Below are positions 22,912-31,293 of a stretch of 64,000 nucleotides of DNA, piece after piece; within the stretch, counting starts at the first letter, position 1, and each line of letters begins with the position of its first letter. Source of the stretch: Marinobacter sp. F3R08. Lineage in GTDB: Bacteria; Pseudomonadota; Gammaproteobacteria; Pseudomonadales; Oleiphilaceae. Made by a program: the position numbers and the translations under genes. The DNA lies in NCBI RefSeq assembly GCF_018860425.1, contig NZ_JAHKPI010000025.1:342524-406523 (forward strand), in the 5' to 3' direction. The notes under the pieces were generated by a model. That model saw nothing but the letters and a program-made list of their open reading frames with translations, had not been told where the DNA came from and made no database searches.

Positions 22912-24165
22912 TTATGAATGTTTTTGCAGTCGAGCCAAGCGCTGTTGTAGAAAGCGTCGCTCGGGTTCCTGTTGAACTACCTCCAGCGCTTGCTGATAGC
23001 AGCTAATGGCTTGCGGGGATTGCCCCAGTCGACGAAACAAGTCAGCGCGAGCGGCATGCAGCAGGTGATAGCGCTGCAGTGCCTTGTGATCTTTGAGTTT
23101 ATCCATCTCCCGCAGGCCGGCCGCTGGGCCATCGCGCATGGCTACCGCGACGGCGCGATTGAGTTCTACGATGGGCGAGGGGCTGAGCTGAGATAGAAGC
23201 TCGTAGAGGCCGGTGATTTCTGCCCAGTCGGTTTCTTCGGCCGAGGGTGCTTCGGCATGGACAGCGGCGATGGCGGCTTGCAGGGTATATATCCCAGGTG
23301 GACCGGCTTGCAAAGCCTGGACTACAAGATCACAGCCTTCACTGATCTGGGCGCGGTTCCAGTGTGAGCGATTCTGTTCTTCCAGCGGAATTAAATCACC
23401 GTCGGCGTTAGTGCGGCCTCCGCGTCGGGCATCGTGTAACAGCATCAGGGCCAGCAGGCCGGTGATCTCAGCGTGGGGCAATAAACTTTGCAGCAGTCTG
23501 TTCAGGCGAATGGCCTCGGCGGATAGGTCTTGCTGGGTTACCGAGCACCCGCTGGAGGCAGAGTAGCCTTCATTAAAAACCAGATATATAGTTGATAAAA
23601 CTGCGTCGAGCCGAGCCGGTAGTGCGTGTGGCTCTGGCACCGCGTAGGGGATTCCCGCAGCCCGAATTTTGTTCTTTGTCCTGACAATACGCTGAGCCAG
23701 TGTCGGTACTGGCACAAGAAAGGCCGCTGCGATAGCCTCGGTGGTTAATCCGCACACTTCACGCAATGTCAGCGCAACTCGCGCTTCGATGGAAAGGCTG
23801 GGGTGGCAACAGGTGAAAATGAGTCTGAGGCGGTCATCTTCGAGGGTGCTTTCATCTTCCAGTGGGAGGGTTTGCTCCTGGGTTTCAAGGCTGTCGGCGA
23901 TGGCTGCCAGGTTGTTGTCGAGGCGGGTGTTTTTGCGCAGCCGGTCGATGGCTTTAAAGCGCCCGGTGGAGACCAGCCAAGCCCGCGGGTTATCAGGGAT
24001 GCCATCGCGCTGCCACTGTGCCAGTGCAGCAATAAAAGCCTCCTGCATGGCGTCTTCAGCGAGATCGAAGTTACCCTGAAACAGTCGCATCAGCGTGGCT
24101 AGTACCCGACTGGCTTCGTCGCGATAGATTGCTGTAATACGTTGTTCAACAGAAAGAGGGGGCAT
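22912..24165 (-). CDS. ECF RNA polymerase sigma factor with C-terminal TPR domain (ECF42 type)
   Basis: Sigma region 2 lies at the N-terminus (EASRVLATLMRLFQGNFDLA, then EDAMQEAFIAALAQW and RAWLVSTGRFKAIDRLR) and region 4 follows (ALTLREVCGLTTEAIAAAFL). A long C-terminal helical DUF6596/TPR extension holds IYLVFNEGYSAS, HAARADLFRRLGQSPQAISC and a terminal TPR. This layout is ECF42, a group with no anti-sigma factor whose C-terminal extension is needed for activity and whose targets are neighbouring DGPF genes. I start at MPPLSVEQRITA; an upstream Met at 24222 would add 19 unsupported residues. Confidence 0.88.
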   Translation of the reverse strand: MPPLSVEQRITAIYRDEASRVLATLMRLFQGNFDLAEDAMQEAFIAALAQWQRDGIPDNPRAWLVSTGRFKAIDRLRKNTRLDNNLAAIADSLETQEQTLPLEDESTLEDDRLRLIFTCCHPSLSIEARVALTLREVCGLTTEAIAAAFLVPVPTLAQRIVRTKNKIRAAGIPYAVPEPHALPARLDAVLSTIYLVFNEGYSASSGCSVTQQDLSAEAIRLNRLLQSLLPHAEITGLLALMLLHDARRGGRTNADGDLIPLEEQNRSHWNRAQISEGCDLVVQALQAGPPGIYTLQAAIAAVHAEAPSAEETDWAEITGLYELLSQLSPSPIVELNRAVAVAMRDGPAAGLREMDKLKDHKALQRYHLLHAARADLFRRLGQSPQAISCYQQALEVVQQEPERRFLQQRLARLQKHS

Positions 24166-24227
24166 GCTATGGCCTATGCGGAAACCTTCTTCTTGGCGCG
24201 CGCGCTCTAGGCATTGTGTCATACTTT

Positions 24228-24320
24228 ATCCCGTTCACCACTTTCTGGTCCGTCAGCGACAGACAGGAAACCATCACCTTTGGCCACTATGATGTCGGTT
24301 ACCCACGAGGATTTTGGCAC
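24228..24320 (+). pseudogene. Remnant of a P4-type integrase gene
   Basis: The translated stretch IPFTTFWSVSDRQETITFGH then YDVG aligns with ISFRYNYSINGRQETITFGR then YGVG in the arm-binding domain of the island integrase. In the next frame THEDFGTM resembles ITHEDLRTL of its core-binding domain. So two integrase pieces are joined with a frameshift and internal deletion. The fragment lies on the plus strand directly behind the sigma factor start. Confidence 0.6.
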
Positions 24321-24413
24321 TATGCACAACGGCGCCAAGTTGCGGTTTGCTACGATGTTGGCGCAGAAATCTGCCTAACGATAAAAGGTGCCCCCGACGG
24401 GAAAGTAGAAACT

Positions 24414-25247
24414 ATGCGTGATGTTGGAGTTTGGCCAGGCAGTGCTGTTACTGCCATTCTCGTCGTTAGCTGGATTTCGACCGCCAGCGCCGATGAGGCT
24501 TGCCTGGCGTCAGCACAGTCAGAGTTGGAGCGTCTCTACTGCGAGGTTGTCGAACTCGGTGACGGAGCAGGCCTGCCTTCTCTGGTGGATTTCAAAAGGA
24601 ATGATCAAAGTGTGCAGGTGCTGTTGTTACGTCAGCCGGCTAAACGTTTGGGACTGACATTGCCCGAGGTTTCGGCCAGCCATATACCTGAAGCTAAACC
24701 TGAACCCGATCCGGCCATGCAGTCACGGGAATCTGCGAGTGAATCCGTGTCGGGGTTATCCATTAATCAAAGATTGGCGGGTTGCCAGTTAAGGGGCGAG
24801 GTCATCCAGTGCCCGGAAGAGGTCTATGAATTGGTCGGAAATCGCACACTGGCTTCGCTGGAATACGGGGTGCTGAAGCCGAGCAACCGCCTTGACATTG
24901 TGCCTTTCGGTGGCAAATATAACGACAATGAAGCTGTACGATCGTATCTTTCGGCAGCTTATGATCGCTATATTCTCAAAATGCTGACCATTGGCCTGGG
25001 CGCAAATACCATGAGCTTCACAGCGTTTCACAATGCTTTTCATACACTTGAAAGCGGCGGCGTGGATTTTTCCGAGCGTATGGAGCAGACCTATGAACTG
25101 CTCAAGCAGGATCGGAAAACCCTGAATGTGACGACCCGCAACCATGATGAGTTGCCAGAAAGCCTCTCTTTGTGTGAGCCCATTGATCGTGATGTGATCG
25201 TGTGCGACAACGTCGGTACAAACTGGGTCTTTGTTCGAACGAATTAA
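24414..25247 (+). CDS. Exported protein of unknown function
   Basis: A 277-residue protein with a signal peptide (hydrophobic SAVTAILVVSWISTASA, cleavage before DEACLAS). The mature part has paired Cys (ACLAS...YCEVVELG; GCQLRGEVIQCPEEVYEL; SLCEPIDRDVIVCDN), suggesting disulfides in the periplasm, and a Pro/Glu linker near residue 110. I do not recognise the family. The frame continues open upstream, but that part is the integrase remnant; the chosen ATG has GGGAAAG upstream and begins the signal peptide. Confidence 0.7.
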   Translation: MRDVGVWPGSAVTAILVVSWISTASADEACLASAQSELERLYCEVVELGDGAGLPSLVDFKRNDQSVQVLLLRQPAKRLGLTLPEVSASHIPEAKPEPDPAMQSRESASESVSGLSINQRLAGCQLRGEVIQCPEEVYELVGNRTLASLEYGVLKPSNRLDIVPFGGKYNDNEAVRSYLSAAYDRYILKMLTIGLGANTMSFTAFHNAFHTLESGGVDFSERMEQTYELLKQDRKTLNVTTRNHDELPESLSLCEPIDRDVIVCDNVGTNWVFVRTN

Positions 25248-25440
25248 CTGACTCTTTTTAGCCTTGGGAAAATCGTTAATCCTGAGCGAGCTTTTTCACT
25301 GTTCCGTATGTCTTGTCGCGCTGATCCCGTCTGACGGTGGCCGGTCAAAGCTCTGGGCAGGTAGCTGGAGTGCACACGGGGATCGACTATGCGCTGGCGT
25401 ACTGCCAGGGAGGCCAGTTGCCAGCGCGCCATTTCCTGGT

Positions 25441-26430
25441 TCAGGGGCGACTCGCTTGCTGGGCGGCCCGAATGATTTCCTCGCCGATTATATCTTTGTA
25501 GCTGTCCCATAACGGTTGCATGGCAGTTTGCCAGGTGGCCAGTTCATCGGCTGAAGGCTCGTATACGGAGACGCTTTTCATTCTGCTCAGTTCAGTCTTG
25601 TCGTTAGCGCTCTTAGCTTTGGCCACGGCGTTACCGTATTTCAACGACATATCCAAAGCGAAGCGAAATGAACGTTGCTCTTCTTCGCTCAAACCGCCCC
25701 AGAAATCAGAATTCGTGATCAGCATATAATCCAGCACGCCATGGTTGGATATCATCATGTAGGGCTGGTGATCGTAGAACGCCTTAGAAAAAATATTAGA
25801 CCAAGTATTTTCCTGTCCTTGAATGCGTTGCTCGGCAAGCGCCTGGTAAACCTCGGAAAATGCAATGGGCACGGCTTTGGCGTTCAGCAATTCGAATTGC
25901 TTGATGAGTACGTCCGAGTTCATGGTGCGAAAGTGCAGCCCCGCCAGATCATCCGGTTGGGTGAATGGACGGTCTGCTGTCAGTTGCTTTAGGCCGTTGT
26001 GCAGGTAACCGAGCCCGAGTATGCCCTGACTTTTCATGCTGGTCAGTAGCGCTTGCCCAGTCGGGCTCTTCTGGAAACGATTCACAGCGTTCATGTCTGG
26101 GAAGAGAAAGGGCAGGTCAAAAACCTTAAGTTGTTGGGTGTAACGTTCGAACTTGGAGAGTGACGGCGCGGCAAAGTGAATGCGGCCATCTGCGATGGCG
26201 TTGACTGCTTCGTTGTCGTTCATCAGGCTGGAGTCAGAATGGATGATTATCTCGTATTGATCGCCCAGCTTTTTCTCAACGATCGATTTGAACATCTCCG
26301 CCATCTTGCCCTTTGGAGTATCGGGCGAGACAACGTGGGAAAAAATCAATGGTTGTGGTGCAGCCCACGAGAGCATGGGCAACAGGAAGGTAATCAGCCC
26401 CAGCAGAGTGGAAAGGGTACGACGGTTCAT
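25441..26430 (-). CDS. TRAP transporter solute-binding protein (DctP family), orphan
   Basis: A 329-residue periplasmic binding protein. The signal peptide is MNRRTLSTLLGLITFLLPML then SWA-APQPLIFSHVV. The DctP core shows HVVSPDTPKGKMAEMFKSIV, GLGYLHNGLKQLTADRPF, the substrate-anchoring Arg in LHFRTMNSDV and EVYQALAEQRIQGQENTWSN. The family captures organic acids for Na+-coupled DctQM membrane partners. No DctQ or DctM is adjacent, so it must use another locus or serve as a sensor. AAGGAAG precedes the ATG. The 190 bp between it and the previous gene hold nothing I can identify. Confidence 0.9.
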   Translation of the reverse strand: MNRRTLSTLLGLITFLLPMLSWAAPQPLIFSHVVSPDTPKGKMAEMFKSIVEKKLGDQYEIIIHSDSSLMNDNEAVNAIADGRIHFAAPSLSKFERYTQQLKVFDLPFLFPDMNAVNRFQKSPTGQALLTSMKSQGILGLGYLHNGLKQLTADRPFTQPDDLAGLHFRTMNSDVLIKQFELLNAKAVPIAFSEVYQALAEQRIQGQENTWSNIFSKAFYDHQPYMMISNHGVLDYMLITNSDFWGGLSEEEQRSFRFALDMSLKYGNAVAKAKSANDKTELSRMKSVSVYEPSADELATWQTAMQPLWDSYKDIIGEEIIRAAQQASRP

Positions 26431-26632
26431 CTAAGTGCTTCCTTTGTGTTATTGGTGGTGGGCTGGTAAATCCGATTAACTCGCGGGGCAGCAGTAGACG
26501 TCAGTTCTAGCCCCAGTGCGAATGATTGTCATAATTCTGGACTTGCCTGGTAATCTCCATTCATTATTTTACCAGCCGATACTTACAGGCGGTTCAGCTA
26601 TAATGTTTGATTTTTGTATTCTGCCGGGCGCT

Positions 26633-26745
26633 TGGTAGCCTTCATTAAAGACCAGATAAATCACCGGCAGCGCAGCTTCCAGGCGAGCCTGCACCAGAAA
26701 TGCCGGGGCAATTGTCTCGGTAGTAAGGCTGCATGCCTCCGTATC
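26633..26745 (-). pseudogene. Remnant of a second ECF sigma factor gene
   Basis: Translated on the minus strand: EACSLTTETIAPAFLVQ joined to ARLEAALPVIYLVFNEGY. It aligns with two blocks of the intact sigma factor (LTTEAIAAAFLV and ARLDAVLSTIYLVFNEGY) with about 30 residues deleted between them. It differs enough from the intact gene to be a paralogue, not a fresh duplicate. The rest of the gene-free stretch 26431-26972 shows only the third att copy. Confidence 0.7.
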
Positions 26746-26957
26746 GTTCGCAGTTACAATGGTTTAGAGAGTCATTTTCTGCGTCGGTAGTGTACTGATT
26801 TAGAATAATCTCACGCCTGTTTCTTCCCTATATAAAGTGTCAGGCATTGGTCTCGCCCTTTGAAGTGGGGCAGGGAGGACGCCTCAAGGTCGATGGTGTC
26901 GATTTTCCGAAGTAGAATAAGCAATTGATAAAAAGATAAAAATGTCTCTTTGTAACG

Positions 26958-26969
26958 GAGTGGGAATAG
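26958..26969. repeat. Third guaA-end copy: outer right boundary and ancestral guaA-tadA junction
   Basis: GAGTGGGAATAG encodes E-W-E-stop in phase with the guaA ending but with TAG in place of TGA, and stands 3 nt before the tadA GTG. No guaA sequence precedes it. The simplest reading is the original end of guaA, left beside tadA when the first element inserted. Ten bases could recur by chance, but position, phase and the stop codon support it. Confidence 0.65.
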
Positions 26970-26972
26970 CTG

Positions 26973-27494
26973 GTGGGCGACCCGGATCGAATGCCTGAAG
27001 TGACGGCGGAAGATGAGCGCTGGATGAAGCGTGCACTGCAACTCGCCGCTGAGGCAGCGGCGATAGGCGAGGTGCCTGTTGGGGCTGTCGTGGTTCTGGA
27101 CGGGAAGGAAATCGGTGCAGGCTTTAATGCTCCGATTTCCGGCTGCGATCCAACAGCACATGCGGAGATCCGGGCAATGCGGGACGCCGCTGCCAGGGTG
27201 GGCAATTATCGGCTGTCAGGAGCTACGCTTTACGTTACTCTGGAGCCCTGTACCATGTGTGTGGGTGCCATCGTTCATGCCAGGGTCAGTCGCCTCGTGT
27301 ATGGTGCTACCGAGCCCAAAGCGGGTGCCATAGAGTCCGCTCGCAGAACGCTAGAGGAACCCCATCTGAACTGGGACGTTGTTGCCGTTGGCGGTGTTTT
27401 GGCTCGTCAGTGTGGTCAGGTAATCAGTGAGTTTTTTGGTCGGCGACGGGCTGATATCCGGCGTCTTCGTAATCAAGCTTCAGGGAAGGAGTAA
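26973..27494 (+). CDS. tadA: tRNA(Arg) adenosine deaminase
   Basis: Deaminates the wobble adenosine of tRNA-Arg(ACG) to inosine, an essential step. Zinc and catalytic motifs are present: TAHAEIRAMR (His ligand, Glu proton shuttle, near residue 75) and EPCTMCVGAIVHAR (two Cys ligands, near 105). MKRALQLAAEAAAIGEVPVG is the usual N-terminus. The GTG start is 3 nt after the ancestral guaA stop; an ATG six codons on is also possible. The insertions have separated it from a probable guaA cotranscript. Confidence 0.93.
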   Translation: MGDPDRMPEVTAEDERWMKRALQLAAEAAAIGEVPVGAVVVLDGKEIGAGFNAPISGCDPTAHAEIRAMRDAAARVGNYRLSGATLYVTLEPCTMCVGAIVHARVSRLVYGATEPKAGAIESARRTLEEPHLNWDVVAVGGVLARQCGQVISEFFGRRRADIRRLRNQASGKE

Positions 27495-27502
27495 TCTCGC
27501 GT

Positions 27503-28498
27503 ATGAAAATCCTTGTGACCGGCGGAGCCGGGTATATTGGTAGTCATGTGGTTCGTCAGTTGGGCCAGGCCGGCCACGATATCGTGGTTTTCGATAACCT
27601 CTCCACAGGCTATCGCTGGGCAGTAACCGCCGGCGAACTGGTGGTTGGGGATTTGGCGGATGAACAGGCTGTCGATGATCTGTTTTCCCGTCACCGCTTT
27701 GAGGCCGTTTTACATTTCGCGGCCAACATAGTGGTGCCGGAATCCGTTACAAACCCATTGAAATACTACGGCAACAATACCCGCAATACCCTCAATCTCC
27801 TGAAAGCAGTCGAAAAGCACCGCGTGCCTTACATGGTCTTTTCATCCACTGCGGCGGTCTATGGTATGCCTGAACAGACGGTGCTTACGGAGGACCTGCC
27901 GCTGGCTCCGATCAATCCGTATGGTGCTTCCAAGATGATGAGTGAACGGATGATCATGGATCTGGCCGCGGCCTCGAGCCTGAACTACGTGATTCTCCGT
28001 TACTTCAATGTGGCCGGTGCCAATCCGGATGGCCTGCTTGGCCAGGCGACGCCTGAAGCTACGCACCTGATCAAGGTGGCCTGCGAATGTGTGACAGGGC
28101 AGCGAGCGGGGATGAGTGTGTTTGGTACGGATTACGAAACCCGCGATGGCACCTGCATTCGAGATTACATTCATGTGGAAGATCTGGCCAAGGCCCATGT
28201 TATGGCGCTGGATTACATGGCAGGCGGTGGCCCTTCGAAGGTTATGAACTGCGGTTATGGGCGTGGTTTTACCGTTCGCGAAGTCATTGATGTGGTCAAG
28301 CAGAAATCCGGCGTGGATTTTCCAGTGACGGAGACCGGGCGTCGTGCCGGCGACCCGGCGGCACTTATGGCGGACAACACTCTTATTCGTCAGACCTTGG
28401 GGTGGCAGCCGGATTATGATGACCTGGATACCATAGTCGGCACTGCTCTGGACTGGGAAAAAATTTGGCAAAAGAAAAAAGCAAACCAGACCCAATAA
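27503..28498 (+). CDS. galE: UDP-glucose 4-epimerase
   Basis: A 331-residue extended short-chain dehydrogenase interconverting UDP-glucose and UDP-galactose. It has the NAD motif GGAGYIGSH at residue 7, the catalytic Ser/Tyr/Lys in SSTAAVYG and NPYGASKMMSE (YxxxK), and RYFNVAGANPDG and TRDGTCIRDYIHVEDLA. It starts 8 nt after tadA and lies 30 nt before ugd, so nucleotide-sugar genes for surface polysaccharide are together. GGAAGGAG precedes the ATG. Confidence 0.93.
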   Translation: MKILVTGGAGYIGSHVVRQLGQAGHDIVVFDNLSTGYRWAVTAGELVVGDLADEQAVDDLFSRHRFEAVLHFAANIVVPESVTNPLKYYGNNTRNTLNLLKAVEKHRVPYMVFSSTAAVYGMPEQTVLTEDLPLAPINPYGASKMMSERMIMDLAAASSLNYVILRYFNVAGANPDGLLGQATPEATHLIKVACECVTGQRAGMSVFGTDYETRDGTCIRDYIHVEDLAKAHVMALDYMAGGGPSKVMNCGYGRGFTVREVIDVVKQKSGVDFPVTETGRRAGDPAALMADNTLIRQTLGWQPDYDDLDTIVGTALDWEKIWQKKKANQTQ

Positions 28499-28528
28499 CT
28501 TTTTTGTCTTCGTATCGGGATTTAAAGG

Positions 28529-29872
28529 ATGAAAATAACGATTTTTGGAACAGGTTATGTTGGCCTGGTGACTGGCGCCTGCCTTGCGGATGTTGGTCAT
28601 GACGTTCTGTGCATGGATGTTGATCAGCACAAGATTGATAAACTGAAAAATGGCCAGATTCCCATTTATGAGCCGGGTCTGGACAATATTGTGAAGCACA
28701 CCGTAGAGGCAGGTCGCCTGTCTTTCACCACGGATACGGAAGAAGCGGTTCGCCATGGCACGCTGCAGTTTATTGCTGTGGGTACGCCTCCCGATGAAGA
28801 CGGCTCCGCCGATCTCCAGTACGTCACTGCGGTTGCGCGCGCCATCGGTGAGTACATGGAGGACTACAAAGTAGTAGTCGACAAGTCGACGGTACCGGTA
28901 GGCACCGGCGATAAAGTGAAGTCTGCGGTTCGGGCCCAGTTGGATTGTCGTGGGCTGGAGCTGGAATTTGACGTGGTGTCCAATCCTGAATTTCTCAAGG
29001 AAGGCGCAGCGATCAACGATTTCATGAAGCCGGATCGCATTGTTGTTGGTACCGACAGTGAGCGGGCATCGGAGTTGTTGAGGGAAGTGTATTATCCTTT
29101 CAACCGGAATCACGATCGCATGATCTTTATGGATCTGCGTTCCGCGGAGCTCACCAAGTACGCCGCCAACTCCATGTTGGCTACCAAGATCAGTTTCATG
29201 AACGAAATTGCCAACCTCGCCGAACGACTGGGAGCGGATATTGAGGCCGTGCGCCGTGGCATTGGTTCCGACCCGAGGATTGGTTATCACTTTATTTACC
29301 CAGGGTGTGGCTATGGGGGATCGTGTTTCCCGAAGGACGTTCAGGCTCTGGCCCGAACGGCCAGTGATTGCGGGTATGAAGCGCGCCTGCTAAATGCGGT
29401 TGAATCGGTAAACTACGCCCAGAAGCACGTGCTTTTCGACAAGATCAGCCACTACTTTGGCGGTGACCTGAAAGGCAAAGTAGTCGCGCTCTGGGGATTG
29501 GCTTTCAAGCCCAATACTGACGATATGCGCGAGGCTTCATCCGGAACCCTGATGGAAGATCTCTGGAAAGCCGGCGCGACAGTGCAGGCTTTTGACCCGG
29601 AAGCCATGGAAGAAACCCAGCGTATCTATGGCAGTCAAGATGGCCTCACGCTGTGCGGTACAAAAGAGCAGGCTCTCAAAGGTGCGGATGTTCTGGCAAT
29701 TTGCACCGAGTGGAAAGAATTCAGGTCGCCGGACTTTGAGTCCATCGCCGCGGCTATTCGCGAGCCGGTTGTTTTCGACGGTCGGAATCTCTATGAGCCA
29801 GAAATGCTGGAGAGATACGGCTTGATTTACTATGCAATTGGTCGTGGCCGGAACCAGTTTCACTCGGAGTAA
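28529..29872 (+). CDS. ugd: UDP-glucose 6-dehydrogenase
   Basis: A 447-residue enzyme that oxidises UDP-glucose twice to UDP-glucuronate. The N-terminal Rossmann motif is [14 protein letters not shown]; the conserved [14 protein letters not shown] and the helix with [20 protein letters not shown] follow. The catalytic Cys is in [14 protein letters not shown] near residue 260, with the UDP-binding domain after it. It lies directly downstream of galE. The UDP-glucuronate formed is the substrate of the epimerase at 49.6 kb. Confidence 0.95.
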   Translation: MKITIFGTGYVGLVTGACLADVGHDVLCMDVDQHKIDKLKNGQIPIYEPGLDNIVKHTVEAGRLSFTTDTEEAVRHGTLQFIAVGTPPDEDGSADLQYVTAVARAIGEYMEDYKVVVDKSTVPVGTGDKVKSAVRAQLDCRGLELEFDVVSNPEFLKEGAAINDFMKPDRIVVGTDSERASELLREVYYPFNRNHDRMIFMDLRSAELTKYAANSMLATKISFMNEIANLAERLGADIEAVRRGIGSDPRIGYHFIYPGCGYGGSCFPKDVQALARTASDCGYEARLLNAVESVNYAQKHVLFDKISHYFGGDLKGKVVALWGLAFKPNTDDMREASSGTLMEDLWKAGATVQAFDPEAMEETQRIYGSQDGLTLCGTKEQALKGADVLAICTEWKEFRSPDFESIAAAIREPVVFDGRNLYEPEMLERYGLIYYAIGRGRNQFHSE

Positions 29873-29895
29873 ACTCAGATGGCAGGAGGACTCTC

Positions 29896-30330
29896 ATGAA
29901 GGAGTTGGCGATGTTTCGTCTGCACGACCGAATTGAGGCCGATACTGTTGCTCTGGGGCGTACTTCGTTGTGTGAGATCCGGTTGATGAACGACAGTACC
30001 TGGCTGTGGGTGCTGTTGGTGCCAGCGGTTAACGGGGTCCGGGAGATCTATCAATTGTCGGCGGATCAGCAGCATCAGTTGGTAAGGGAGTCTTCTGCTC
30101 TCAGCGAGGCCATGATGAATGAGTTCGGTGGCGATAAGATGAATGTCGCTGCGCTTGGCAACATGGTCCCGCAACTCCATATTCATCATATTGTACGGTT
30201 CGAGAACGATCCTGCCTGGCCGGCCCCAATATGGGGCAAGCAGGCACCGGTAAGCTACTCCGAAGAGGAGTTGGAGCAGGTCCGGCGGCGGCTGGCCGGA
30301 GTGCTTGCCGAACTTCAAGACGGGGTCTGA
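29896..30330 (+). CDS. HIT-like protein
   Basis: A 144-residue histidine-triad-like protein. The motif is QLHIHHIVRFENDPAWP: the first two His of HxHxHxx are kept but the third position is Ile, a form common in this gammaproteobacterial subgroup, so hydrolase activity on nucleotides is uncertain. AGGAGG is 7 nt before the ATG. It follows ugd by 23 nt and is convergent with fabR. Confidence 0.88.
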   Translation: MKELAMFRLHDRIEADTVALGRTSLCEIRLMNDSTWLWVLLVPAVNGVREIYQLSADQQHQLVRESSALSEAMMNEFGGDKMNVAALGNMVPQLHIHHIVRFENDPAWPAPIWGKQAPVSYSEEELEQVRRRLAGVLAELQDGV

Positions 30331-30343
30331 TCGCCTGCAGGGG

Positions 30344-30961
30344 TTACTGGCATTTTGCCAGGGTCTGGGAGCCGACCAGTATCATTCTGAGCTCGGTTTT
30401 CAGTTTGGACTTCAGCTGCTCGCACTCCTCTGGTGTTGCATCCAGAGCCTCGGCTCCCTGGTTGAAGACCAGCGTTACCATGGCTTCTGCCACCAGTCTG
30501 GCGTCCGAGAGCGGCGTGTTCTGTTCGCGGGCGATCCTGCGCAGGTCATCCGCCAGTTCGGTAACAAAGTGATCAATTTCTGCTTTCACCGCTGTCCGGA
30601 AGGTCGTGGAGACACCGGTTCTTTCCCGTAACATCAGTCGGAACAGGTTTGCGTTGTTGCCCAGATACTCCATGAACGTCTCCACGGACGTCGAGATGGC
30701 GCTGCCACCGTCCCGAGCGATCCGCTTTCGGGCCTGACGCATGAGTTGCCGCAGGGCGACGCCGCCTTCATCCACCAGCGCCAATCCCAGTTCGTCGAGC
30801 TCTGCAAAGTGCCGGTAGAAGGAGGTTGGGGCGATTCCAGCTTCCCGGGCGACCTCTCTCAAGCTAAGGCTGCCAAAGCCCCGATCTGCACTCAGTTGTG
30901 TCAGTGCGGCATCCATGAGTGCTCGCCGGGTTTTCAGTTTCTGTTCCGCTCTGGTGGCCAA
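30344..30961 (-). CDS. fabR: TetR-family repressor FabR
   Basis: A 205-residue repressor of unsaturated fatty acid genes. The N-terminal helix-turn-helix is nearly that of E. coli Fab[58 protein letters not shown] and [20 protein letters not shown] continue the match. In E. coli it senses acyl thioester pools and represses fabA/fabB. No desaturase or fab gene is beside it here. Confidence 0.88.
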   Translation of the reverse strand: MATRAEQKLKTRRALMDAALTQLSADRGFGSLSLREVAREAGIAPTSFYRHFAELDELGLALVDEGGVALRQLMRQARKRIARDGGSAISTSVETFMEYLGNNANLFRLMLRERTGVSTTFRTAVKAEIDHFVTELADDLRRIAREQNTPLSDARLVAEAMVTLVFNQGAEALDATPEECEQLKSKLKTELRMILVGSQTLAKCQ

Positions 30962-31293
30962 CGTGAAACTCCATCCGCCGTTTTAAAGGAGGCATTCTAG
31001 CCGGCTGAAATCCTGGCGTCATCCGACTGCCTAATTTGCGGGTCTTCACGCCTGATTTTCGGTGTCATTGTGTTTATAATGGTCGGCTTTTCCGCTATGG
31101 TCGCAACATTTTTGAGCGGGTACGAATATCGTAGCGCCGGGTGTCGTCGGCTTTTCCGGGACTTCGCGGAGCACGGAATGGCGAAGCAGAGCCAGCAGGG
31201 ACGTATTTGCAGCGTGTTTCGCAACAGTCGGCCACTTTCGGTGCAGCATTTGAAGCATCAATTTTGAACACATTAAACGTAACGGGAACCGGT
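30962..31293. other. Divergent region between fabR and aspS
   Basis: A 332-bp region without a convincing gene. TATAAT at 31075-31080 is a good -10 for aspS with only a weak -35 about 17 nt upstream, giving a leader of about 200 nt. The frame that extends aspS upstream of 31294 has no family resemblance. I see no T-box or other named riboswitch. Confidence 0.5.

Larger units (their letters stand above)
20465..26957. mobile_element. Second, decayed insertion between guaA and tadA
   Basis: This 6.5-kb stretch lies between the second and third copies of the guaA-end sequence. It carries an ECF sigma factor with DGPF, VOC and DUF1428 partners, two truncated partner genes, a fragment of a P4-type integrase, a fragment of a second sigma factor gene, an exported unknown protein and an orphan TRAP binding protein. 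The integrase scrap and third att copy suggest an older element that has lost mobility. The boundary repeats are seen; a single-event origin is inferred. Confidence 0.6.

Noticed and set aside
25244..25510. Open frame opposite the gap before the orphan DctP gene
   Set aside because: It overlaps the DctP 3' end and has a composition unlike a folded protein. A GCGCTGGC/GCCAGCGC repeat there is probably incidental.
26958..26967. GGAGTGGG as a mere ribosome-binding site for tadA rather than an att copy
   Set aside because: Spacing to the GTG is long (12 nt) for GGAG, and the in-phase E-W-E-stop reading matches the guaA end. I keep the att reading, but the sequence may serve both roles.
27842..29290. 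482-codon open frame opposite galE-ugd
   Set aside because: It spans two well-supported genes and their intergenic gap on the other strand and has no recognisable domain.
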